Under the pieces are notes generated by a model that saw nothing but the letters and a program-made list of their open reading frames with translations, was not told where the DNA came from and made no database searches. A stretch of 64,000 nucleotides of DNA from Liolophura sinensis (Eukaryota > Mollusca > Polyplacophora > Chitonida > Chitonidae), in assembly GCF_032854445.1 (NCBI RefSeq), contig NC_088295.1, forward strand, positions 2,856,501 through 2,920,500, given 5' to 3'. Shown in pieces: positions 24,685 to 34,973 of the stretch; position 1 is the first letter of the stretch; every line of letters begins with the position of its first letter. The translations under genes and the position numbers were made by a program.

Positions 24685-24937
24685 TATTCTTGAGACGTAC
24701 CGGTATCGCACTTCATACTGGTAAATAATATCTAAGACTTTTGAAATTTCAGCAGCAACTATTAGCGCATAAATAATTGGTAAGTCTCTATAGCGGCAAG
24801 CCCATGTATGCGTATATAATATCAATACTTTATTGTACAAGACCAGTTGGTTCATCGGAATAAAAACAACAGACAACAGACATCATTCATGGCGGTGGAT
24901 TACAGCTGGTATATATTACTATATAATAATTCATCTC

Positions 24938-26420
24938 TTAACTTAAATCTCTTAACTTAAAAACAAAAAGACTTAAACTTCTAATAACAGATTTGGAATT
25001 TACTGCTAGTAATGAAGCCAGTTTCTGCCAGTTAGGATGTTTCCAATAAAAAGGAAGAATATACTTTTTACGCAAAGTAGTGAACATTGGGCAAACAGGG
25101 ACAAAATGAAACTCATCCTTCAGTATATTACATAGAACACGTTGTCTATTTTCTGCAGGTACAATCCGTGACTTCTGCCACTTACCCATCTTCACCTGTT
25201 ATCGATGAACCGAGGCACACAACTGTGTCAGTGCCGATCTAAATTTAGGGATATCAATAACGTTTAAATAAGACTGAAAACAAAAGCTACTGAATGTCAC
25301 ACAGATACGTGCTCTAGTGGATGTTCTCAGACGCTCGTTCCAATTCTGCATAAAATTATCTCTTAACCTTAATTTCACCGCAGACAGAAAACATTGTCAT
25401 TTCCAATACTTCGAGCCAACCATGCAACAGTAAACCCCAAATTACAAAGCAAATCGCCTAATCGCGTACACCAGGTTTTCTTACTGGGATAAAGATATAC
25501 ATGAGTTAACATTATGTCATACATCTGCTTTGACGGCGTGCGGTCATCAAGAGATAACAACTTCGTCCAAAATTTAACCATAATTAACATACGACTTAAT
25601 AAATCCTTCCGAGTTTACCATAAATAAAGTCGTTTTGTGTAATTTATGATGAACTGTTACGTTGTCAAAGTTACACAGCATTTTATTGAAACTGAATATA
25701 GCCTTCAAGGCTTGACCAGATAAAACATTATTTGCCTCAGTGAAAAAGCCTTCTGTTGTAAATGTGATGCCTAGGTACATGTAGCTAAATTTATTCACAA
25801 TTTCTAACTCTGTTTGATCCAGCTCATGCTGGCTTCCTCTCCTGCCCTAAGTGGGAAGGTCTGACTGCAACCTGCGGATGGTCGTGGGTTTCCCCCGGGC
25901 TCCCTCCTGTTTCCTCCTACTATAATGCTGGCCGCCGTCGTATAAGTGAAATATTCTTGAGTACACCAATCAAATAAATAAATAAATAATATCCGCCCTT
26001 TTCTGAATATCATAACTTTAGATTTATCATAAGGTTCATCAGTAGCATTTACTGCACCAAAACAATTAAACTCAAATTCAACAGCACAGTGATCCGATAA
26101 GACGTTTGGCTCTTTCACACAAAAATGTGTCAGATTTTCTTAATTTTGTGAACACACGAAAACGTAGTCTACAAGGCTATAGCCTGAATTATAAATGTTT
26201 GTGCACTGTCCTATACTTTTATCCTCCCGATATCGGCCGTTTGCAATTCTAAGCGATGACTTTTGCACAGATCCAACAGAAGTCTACCATAGAAATTCAA
26301 ACTTTTTAAATCTTTTGTCGATCTTTCAATCGGCACTTCACGAATGTTATCAGGTAGTGGCGCATACTGAGTGAACTCCTCGCTAACATAGTTAGGACGA
26401 TTATTTGCCCTGGCATTCAT
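24938..26420 (-). mobile_element. Non-LTR retrotransposon (LINE) relic, internally deleted and SINE-interrupted
   Basis: On the minus strand, 26420-26211 encodes an endonuclease piece (MNARANNRPNYV at the start, LLLDLCKSHRLEL later). About 26118-25990 continues with LSDHCAVEFEF, the end of an AP-endonuclease domain, and then jumps to DKSKVMIFRKGRI, a late reverse-transcriptase segment. A SINE intervenes (25828-25990). RT and C-terminal pieces follow: ELEIVNKFSYMYLGITF, GQALKAIFSF, then CNILKDEFHFVPVCP near 25100. Frames are broken between pieces and the catalytic core of RT is missing, so the element is dead. The family (Jockey/RTE-like) is not settled. Confidence 0.75.
25828..25990 (+). mobile_element. 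SINE-like element inserted in the LINE relic
   Basis: It starts gctggcttcctctcc, contains ggatggtcgtgggtttcccc and gaaatattcttgagta, and ends in an (AAAT)n tail. It is the same family as 2630-2797 in opposite orientation. It interrupts the LINE RT frame between FRKGRI and ELEIVNKF, so it is younger than the LINE. Confidence 0.78.
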
Positions 26421-27199
26421 GTCCGCACAAATTATAAAAAACCAAATTACAATATCAAATCATTGTAATGTGCTTTATGTAAGGGAGACAACTAATTTTT
26501 ATTACGAATGGAATGCTCTGGTTGGACCAGCAATATATGCACTAACCCCTGTGTATGCAGTAATCTGGATCAATGCTATGAGGCGTGTAACGCGGTAATT
26601 TCCCTCATGTTTCACTATTACTCATCGTGTAGATATAGTAACGCACACATTCTGGTTTACCACGCGGGTTTTCACTGATCACCTACCTTATATCATCCCA
26701 TGTGTTTACATGTGCATCTACATTCTACTGATTGGGTTCCTTATATATACTAACGTTTCAATCCGACCACCTCACCCACTGTAGATGAATGTAATTTGTA
26801 TTCTTATTTTTCTCTTCCCCTTTTTGCATCACCACCTTTGCATAATTCTACAGTTTATTTAAGAAATGTGAAATTTAACGTTTGGGACATGACGTTGTCA
26901 TAATCCACTTCGTACAAGTGTGTTGTATTGTGTACCTGTATATTTCTATTCATGACCCAATTTTCGTTATGAGCAAAATATTCGACATTTTTAATAAATG
27001 ACCTAAACCTCAACTCTTCATTTATGGTCACCTTTTCGTTAACATTATGCAAGCCTAGCTTGTCTTTGACCAGTCATCGTTGTCTACCCAGGCATAAAGT
27101 ACAATCTGTGCCACGTTGAATATCCGTCATCATATCACAGATTCTGTCAAATATTGTTTGTTGGAATAACTGCTACTTGGCTGATGAGCTCGTTAACAC
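26421..27199. other. Intergenic, possibly more LINE remnant
   Basis: A 65-codon minus ORF at 26855-27052 has no recognisable domain. It could be decayed 5' LINE sequence, but nothing in it proves that. Confidence 0.3.
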
Positions 27200-27243
27200 A
27201 TAACACACACACGCACACACACACACACACACACACATATAGA

Positions 27244-27298
<55 letters not shown>
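27200..27298. repeat. (CA)n(TA)n compound microsatellite
   Basis: A CA tract to about 27237, then a TA tract to 27298. Confidence 0.96.
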
Positions 27299-27300
<2 letters not shown>

Positions 27301-30012
27301 TCAAACTTCATGTTATTTTCAAGGCATATGAATATGAATGTCCACAGAGGTCTTTATATAGGATATGTGTTACCAGTAACAAGGGAACATGTTAGGTACG
27401 TCTGGAACAGGCAGTGGTTTAGCTACATGGCATAATACATGGATAAATTGTTGCTGGGAACAAGGCCGTACATGTATAAAGCTGTTAAGTAGCAAACAAC
27501 AGATTAATCAGTACTTAATCCACACCATATCATCATTATCAATTTTACGTAGCCTGTCATCTCTCAGAAAACCAGACCGAACGCATACCATCACCATTGG
27601 AATCACGTTTAGCCTTGGCATGCTTCTCTGTTTTATTGGCGGCAAAGAATTCCAAACCTGGCACATCCAGTGGCACACAGACATCATGTATGGAACAGAC
27701 GTTATCAGTATGTGTCCAATGAATGCAGGATCTTGCCAACTGCAATGACATCGTGAAAGGACTAAAAGTCTGGGATCTGTGGCTCGTCTAGACACAGGAA
27801 ACCCTCAGCATGTACAACCTGTACATGTTTTAGTTGCTGTTTGCCACTAAACAGCTTTATGATGATTTATTGGTATCTAAAAATGTTAGTTAGAACTGAC
27901 GGAGAAATTTTTTTCAAATCTGACGTCTTAATTTACCATTTTTGTGACAAAGCATTTACTATCAAATCAAATCAAAAAATTAATCTCATAAATTTAACAG
28001 ACAATCTGTTATTTGAGTGATGCTAGAATGCATTCTGTTATCGCAGCAGATTATTCTGTTAAATATAACACACACATTCTATTAATTCAACATTACGATA
28101 CTATTAGATTAACAGAATAGTATATTGAATGTGACATAATATTGTATTCTGTTTAAATTTTCTGAGAGTATATCTGTAAGTTAAATGATCTACAGCGAAT
28201 TGCATGTGGTGCCTTTTAAACGTTGAGGCCTGTATGTAGGCCTATACAGCTCTACATTATTGACGTATGGGTAGCACAGGGGCCTATACATTTAGACCAT
28301 ATGCATATAGGGACCTACTTGAAGTCTGATCGCAGTTCTGTTGAACTCCGTTTAACACTACACACGGATAATCTGGCACATGTATGCTTGTAGGCTATAT
28401 GCGGTGCTGTTGCAATCACGCCACAACAGTTAGCTAGGTTGGTCTATGTCTACCAACATGCCGTTTTTATACTAATACATGAAAGTAGGTTTTAATTGTT
28501 TTCCTAAAAATGGGGCTGTCAGTATAGTGAATAGGCCCATGTCAATTTTGAACGGTTGTACAGATATCTACATCTAGCAGTCTATACAAATGTGTGATCT
28601 TTTGAATTATGATTTTGACGCTTGGCGTAGAAAATAGTTATAGAACGAAGAGTTTTAAAACTGGGTCAGAGATACCATACTGATCAAACCTCGATGCAAA
28701 CGGAGCATCATGGACTACTCACCCGTGAAAGGCCTGCGTTAATTACCTGCAATCTGGGATTGATATATTAGTTCTGTTAGTCCCAGTCACAACTAATGCC
28801 GTTAATAATAAAAGATTGTGAAATTGACATACTTAGGGAAAACCCATCTCGTGTGTTATGTTGAAACACGCCGTTCCACAAATTTGTTGACACATCTAAA
28901 CTCAGTTGCATTACAGCGTGAGGTATGAAAGTCCATCAGACGCGCGCGGGAAAGTCCCTCGCTGTGTTTAACTAGGTCACATTTTTGTCACGCTTGCCCA
29001 GCAGAAGCAGGATTTGATTGGTCCAAAGTTAACTAGGAAGTTGTGGGTAGTTGTCGATGACGGTGTAGACCTGAGATTGACGGCTCTCTATCAGTTTTGT
29101 CACAAGCTATGTGTATACGTGCTGGCCACTGTGGGAGACATGAGTCTTATGTAATGAGGGTAGTGTTTACCTGGTCTATCTCAAGTCACTTATAACGCTG
29201 ACGGGATCAACTGGAGACATTGACGATTGATCGGTACGTATGCGGTACGGCATGTGGAGGGGGGGGGGGGGAGGTATGGGCTCCCGCCGGGGTGGTAACG
29301 TAACCTTCTACTGACAAGGGCTACCGGTAGTCAGGCAGTGGTGTGTGTGTGTGTGGGGTGGGGGTGGAAGCAGGTAGCCTATCTGTCCGCAGTCTCACTG
29401 ACTGGGGTACAGGTAAAGTTAACAGAGGGCTCGAGGTCTGAATACCTAACGCAAAATTTCACTGCAGTCGAGCAGTGTTTCCCCGCGGCAGTGTGTGGAT
29501 GACGAATTCTGAATGACAGTTCATGATGAAGACTAAGATCAATGATTGGGTGAGTGAGTGAGTGAGTGAGTGTAGGCGGATGAACGGACTGCACGTGTAA
29601 GTAGGGCTATATCTAAGGCACAGTGTTAAGTTCGAGTCACACCTTGTGGTTTACGTTCACGAATGAATCACACTTATTTAACTTGTCCTGTCGCGCGCTC
29701 TGAGACACCAGTGTTTGTGGGTATACCCATCTGTACTGCACTGGAAGTCTACTCACACACATGGGGTGTTATGTCTGCAGTGTGTAGGCCTACATGATAC
29801 CATGATAACAAACCAACTAATGATTTCTTGACTACAAGTATATATCAGGATGAGTTCATGTGCTAAGATGCTGTGAACTGTATTACACATAGACCTAAGT
29901 TTAACGTACTGACACTGCATTCAAGTAATATTTCCTGTACGTCCAGACTAACATCTCTGTGTATCATGTGTGTGAGATTCAAGTCTGTAACTCCTGTATT
30001 CTGTCCTCTCAG
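27299..30012. other. Intergenic, probable upstream region of BCAP-like gene
   Basis: No exon is firmly supported. The word attctgtta or its complement recurs at 27960-28165 (possible MITE-like remnant). A more GC/CpG-containing stretch at 28920-29340, with poly-G at 29258-29272 and (GT)n at 29341-29354, could hold a promoter. A (GAGT)n run is at 29549-29572. Confidence 0.35.
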
Positions 30013-30145
30013 GTGTGTCTCATGGATGTGGCCTGTGTGGTTGACTCGATGTCCATGCCCCGTCTCATTGATCACAGCTTATTGATACAGATAGCTCAGT
30101 ATCCAAGTTAACACTGCAGCTGACACTTCCACATCAGATGTCACG
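30013..30145 (+). other. Candidate 5' untranslated exon of BCAP-like gene with uORF
   Basis: A strong acceptor (attctgtcctctcag) and a strong donor (gtaaga) flank 133 bases. An ATG at 30022 opens a 29-residue uORF that ends in TAA at 30109-30111. The frame that would continue into the 34416 exon contains stops, so the segment would be untranslated. Upstream, donor-like sites at 29234 (gtacgt) and 29597 (gtaagt) could end a first exon. This rests on splice motifs only. Confidence 0.35.
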
Positions 30146-30359
30146 GTAAGAAGTGAGGGAGGATTTTCATAAGCTATAGAAATAATGTATCAGAAACAAA
30201 TCTTGCCAGTCATTACTACTTTTTCAATTAATGATACAATTTTAGTAGTGTGGCAAGGGGTGTATTTCCATAACAAGTTGGAAAGATACCAAATGATAGT
30301 GTAATGGTCTGGTAAATGGCGAATGTTTGGAATGAAAGTTCCCATGTCTGTTGCTGCTG

Positions 30360-31300
30360 CCGATCGTCATCTGTCTGCCCATCTGTCCGCCTCTCTTAGT
30401 CTACTCATATGTCTCTCTGTCTGTTTGTATTGTCTACCCATCTGTGCTTATTGTTTTGTCTGTCTGTGTATCTGTTTATCCGTCTACCTACATGTTGGTC
30501 TACCCATCTGTCTGTCTGCCTATCTGTCTAATCATCTGTCTGTCCACCTACCCATTTGTCTGCCGGTTTGACTCTGTCCATATGTCTGTCTGCCCAGCAG
30601 TCAGTCTGTCTACCCATCTGTCTCTCTGCCTGCCCATCCGTCTTTCTGTATCAATCTGTCCATCTGTTTGTCTGCCATCTGTCTGTCAGTCCATTTGTCT
30701 GTCTGTCTATGCACCTGTATCTCTATCCATGTGTCTGCCTGTATACACATGTATTTATCTGTCCATCTGTTTATCTGTCTGAGCATCTGTCTATCTTTTT
30801 GTCCATCTGTTTATCTGTCTGTATGCTCATGTACCTTTCTATCTGTTTATCTCTCTGTATGCTCATGTATCTTTCTGTCCATCTGTTTATCTGTCTGTAT
30901 CTTTGTGTATTTTTCTGTCCAACAATCTGTCTGTGTGCTCGTGCATCTATCCATCTTTCGTTCCATCTGTTTATCTGTCTGTATGCTAATGTATCTGTCT
31001 GTCCATCTGTTTATGTGTCTGTATATTCATGTATCTTTCTGTCCATCTGTCTGTCTGTGTGCTCATGTATCTTTCTGTCCATCTCTTTATCTGTCTGTAT
31101 GCTCATGTATTTTTTTGTTCATCTGTTTATCTGTCCATACGCTCATGTATCTTTTTGTTTATCTGTTTATCTGTCTATACGCTCATGAATCTGTCTGTCC
31201 ATCTGTTTATCTACCCGTGCATCTCTCCATCTTTCTTTCCATCTGTTTATCTGTCTGTATGTTCTTGTATCTTTCTGTCCATCTGTTTATCCATCAATTT
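30360..31300. repeat. Degenerate CTGT-rich simple/minisatellite region
   Basis: Imperfect repeats of tctgtccatctgtttatctg and tctgtatgctcatgtatc. The ORFs here (Cys/Ser/Leu-rich, over 200 codons) are composition artefacts. Confidence 0.88.
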
Positions 31301-31354
31301 CAAATCACATGAAATGGTTTGACCACACATACATATGTATAAAGTAAGTAATCA

Positions 31355-32405
31355 TTGTTGAGAGTTCTGTAGTACAGCAACTGATAAGTGTACCTTTGAC
31401 AACATCAGTCAGAAAGGTCACGTTGAGCAGAGTTCTGTAGTACAGTAACTGATAAGTGTAGCTTTGACAATGTCAGTCAGAAAGGTCATGTTGAGCAGAG
31501 TTCTGTAGTACAGTAACTGATAAGTGTAGCTTTGACAACGTCAGTCAGAAAGGTCACTTTGAGCAGAGTTCTGTAGTACAATAAATGATAAGTGTAGCTT
31601 TGACAACGTCAGTCAGAAAGGTCACGTTGAGCAGAATTCTGTAGTACAATAAATGATAAGTGTAGCTTTGACAACATCAGTCAGAAAGATCACAATGGAT
31701 TCATAGCTTTGTGAAAGTCCATTTATCAGCTTTGACAACATCAGTCAGAAAGGTCACGTTGAGCAGAGTTCTGTAGTACAATAAATGATAAGTGTAGCTT
31801 TGACAATGTCAGTCAGAAAGTCACGTTGAGCAGAGTTCTGTAGTACAATAAATGATAAGTGTAGCTTTGACAACATCAGTCAGAAAGGTCACGTTGAGCA
31901 GAGTCCTGTAGTACAGTAACTGATAAGTGTAGCTTTGACAACATCAGTCAGAAAGGTCACGTTTAGCAGAGTTCTGTAGTACAATAAATGATAAGTGAAA
32001 CTTTGACAACATCAGTCAGAAAGGTCACGTTGAGCAGAGTTCTTTAGTACAGTAACTGATAAGTGTAGCTTTGACAACATCAGTCAGAAAGGTCGCGTTG
32101 AGCAGAGTTCTGTAGTACAGTAACTGATAAGTGTAGCTTTGACAACATCAGTCAGAAAGGTCACGTTGAGCAGAGTTCTTTAGTACAGTAACTGATAAGT
32201 GTAGCTTTGACAACATCAGTCAGAAAGGTCACGTTGAGCAGAGTTCTGTAGTACAATAAATGATAAGTGTAGCTTTGACAACATCAGTCAGAAAGGTCAC
32301 GTTGAGCAGAATTCTGCATTACAATAACTGATAAGTGTAGCTTTGACAACATCAGTCAGAAAAGTCACAATGGATTCATAGCTTTGTGAAAGTCCAACCT
32401 TTATC
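31355..32405. repeat. 68-bp minisatellite, about 15 copies
   Basis: The unit is gttgagcagagttctgtagt, acagtaactgataagtgtag, ctttgacaacatcagtcaga, aaggtcac (31422 to 31490). An extra module, caatggattcatagctttgt, appears at about 31693 and at the right end (about 32370). Confidence 0.93.
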
Positions 32406-32429
32406 AGTACCTACAGTCATTGTGGAACT

Positions 32430-32830
32430 TCATTGTGATTGTGGGTAATAATTGTAGGAAATGATTGTAGATAATAGGAAATGATTGTAGATAATAGGAA
32501 ATGATTTTAGGAAATGATTGTAGGTAATAGGAAATGATTGTAGGTAATGATTGTTTGAACTGATGGTAGGAAATGATTGTTGGTAATGATTGTAGGTAGT
32601 GATTAAGGATAATGGTTGTAGGGAATAGGAAATGATTGTAGATAGGAAATGATTGTAGGTAATAGGAAGTGATTGTAGGCAATGGTTGTAGGGAATAGGG
32701 AATGATTGTAGATAATAGGAAATGATTGTAGATAATAGGAAATGATTTTAGGAAATGATTGTAGTTAATAGGAAGTGATTGAAGATAATGATTGTAAGAG
32801 CTGATGGTAGGAAATGATTGTTGATGAGAC
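32430..32830. repeat. About 20-bp degenerate repeat (ggaaatgattgtagataata)
   Basis: Irregular repeats of aggaaatgattgtag with spacing of about 12-24 bases. Confidence 0.85.
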
Positions 32831-32954
32831 TCCATGGGTCACGGTAGAATAATACACCTGTGTCTGGTGTGATGTTTGTGTGGGAGTAGCATAGGTCCTG
32901 AAAACCTTGTGGACTGTTTATAGATCCAAAATGTTCAGCATTTACCATGGTCTG

Positions 32955-34390
32955 CACCTGGTTTTGCTCAGTACTTACCGTGTGCCTACACCTGCTCTTT
33001 GCTCCGTACTTATCATGTGCCTACACCTGATCTTTGCTCAGTACTTACCGTGTGCCTACACCTGGTCTTTGCTCAGTACTTATCATGTGCCTACGCCTGG
33101 TCTTTGCTTAGTACTTGCCTTGTGCCTGCACCTGCTCTTTGCTCAGTTCTTACCATGTGTCTACACCTGGTCTTTGCTCAGTACTAATCATGTGCCTACG
33201 CCTGGTCTTTGCTTAGTACTTGCCTTGTGCCTACACCTGCTCTTTGCTCAGTAATTACCATGTGCCTATGCCTGGTCTTTGCTCAGTACTTACCGTGTGC
33301 CTATGCCTGGTCTTTGCTCAGTTCTTACCGTGTGCCTATGCCTGGTCTTTGCTCAGTTCTTATCATGTGCCTATGCCTGGTCTTTGCTCAGTACTTATCA
33401 TGCGCCTACACCTTTTCTTTGCTCAGGACTTACCATGTGCCTACGCCTGGCCTTAGCTTAGTACTTACCATGTTCCTATGCCTGGTCTTTGCTGATTACT
33501 TACCATGTGCCTATGCCTGGTCTTTGCTCAGTACTTACCGTGTGCCTATGCCTTTTCTTTGCTCAGTACTTACCATGTGCCTATAACTTTTCTTTGCTCA
33601 GTACTTACCATGTGCCTACACCTGATCTTTGCTCAGTACTTACCATGTGCCTACACTTGGTCACTACTCAGTACTTATGATGTGCCTATGCCTTTTCTTT
33701 GCTCAGTACTTACCATGTGCCTATGCCTGGTCTTTGCTCAGTACTTACCGTGTGCCTATGCCTGGTCTTTGCTCAGTTCTTACCGTGTGCCTATGCCTGG
33801 TCTTTGCTCAGTTCTTATCATGTGCCTATGCCTGGTCTTTGCTCAGTACTTATCATGCGCCTACACCTTTTCTTTGCTCAGGACTTACCATGTGCCTACG
33901 CCTGGCCTTAGCTTAGTACTTACCATGTTCCTATGCCTGGTCTTTGCTGATTACTTACCATGTGCCTATGCCTGGTCTTTGCTCAGTACTTACCGTGTGC
34001 CTATGCCTTTTCTTTGCTCAGTACTTACCATGTGCCTATAACTTTTCTTTGCTCAGTACTTACCATGTGCCTACACCTGATCTTTGCTCAGTACTTACCA
34101 TGTGCCTACACTTGGTCTTTACTCAGTACTTATGATGTGCCTATGCCTTTTCTTTGCTCAGTACTTACCATGTGCCTATGCCTGGTCTTTGCTCAGTACT
34201 TACCATGTGCCTACACCTGGTCTTTGCTCGGTACTTACCATGTGCCTATAGCTTTTCTTTGCTCAGTACTTACCATGTGCCTATGACTCTTCTTTGCTCA
34301 GTACTTACCATGTGCCTACGTCTTTGCTCATTACTTACCATGTGCCTATGCCTTTTCTTAGCTCAGCACCATGAGCCTTGTCTTTGTATC
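32955..34390. repeat. 35-bp minisatellite, about 40 copies, abutting BCAP-like exon
   Basis: The unit is gctcagtacttaccatgtgc plus ctatgcctggtcttt. It contains 33.5-34.2 kb blocks duplicated at an offset of 455 bases (13 units). The array stops about 25 bases before the acceptor at 34414-34415. Confidence 0.94.
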
Positions 34391-34415
34391 ACTGACTTTC
34401 ACTGGTTTGTTTCAG

Positions 34416-34973
34416 GGCATGGAGTGTGATATCAGCATTCTGTGTGCGGCAGATGCTCAGGCCTGGGCTGAGTTTATACAGAAAAAGCTATCAGAGGAGA
34501 AGTATGGCTGCATAGTGAGGGTAACAGTGGTACGGGTACAGGATGGGCCCATGGAGGAAGCTGTGACCAAGGCTCACAAGGCTGCTCAGGTACAGGCAGT
34601 GATGCTGTCCCCAGACCTGGTGGAGCCTATTGCACAGACACATGACCCAGAACTACTGCCTGACTTTGGTCAACTGTTCCCCAAACAATCCAAATCAGTG
34701 GCTGTGTACTGTGGCTGTGATGTGGAGGACTCCGTGGCTACAGAGGTGCTCTCCTGTTATTTCAGGAACTTCCACAAGTGGGCCAAGTGTACTGCGGGGC
34801 AGCAGGATGGGGAGGTGAACAAGGTGTTGGTTACTATCATACAGGTGTTAGAACAGGAGGTCAGCAATGGTACAGACTCTGGTATCCCAGAGGAGGACAT
34901 CTACGCTTTTCCTCCTGCGCCCCGTTCTGTGGGTGCCCAGCAGTTCAGAGTGTTTCCAGACCGGGTCATGATG
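34416..34973 (+). CDS. PIK3AP1: BCAP-like exon: TIR-like domain and start of DBB
   Basis: The acceptor is ggtttgtttcag and the donor is gtaggc. The exon starts GGC ATG GAG, so the likely start codon is the second codon. It encodes MECDISILCAADAQAWAEFI, a VQAVMLSPDLVEP strand and the NFHKWAKC region, as in BCAP TIR domains. The linker GIPEEDIYAFPPAP follows, then VFPDRVMM at the entry to the DBB domain. The in-frame ORF extends upstream to an ATG at 34371, but that part is intron/minisatellite sequence. Confidence 0.88.

Noticed and set aside
27389-27795. ORFs of about 95-119 codons on both strands
   Set aside because: No recognisable domain and no splice framing. The overlap on both strands suggests chance, or decayed transposon sequence that I cannot assign.
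30323-31322. Cys/Ser/Leu-rich ORFs over 200 codons (ICLSVCLSV)
   Set aside because: Produced by CTGT-rich degenerate repeats and open in several frames.
34371-34415. Upstream ATG extending the TIR exon by 15 residues (MSLVFVSLTFTGLFQ)
   Set aside because: This stretch is the pyrimidine tract and acceptor of the intron and the edge of the 35-bp array. The ATG at 34419 is preferred.
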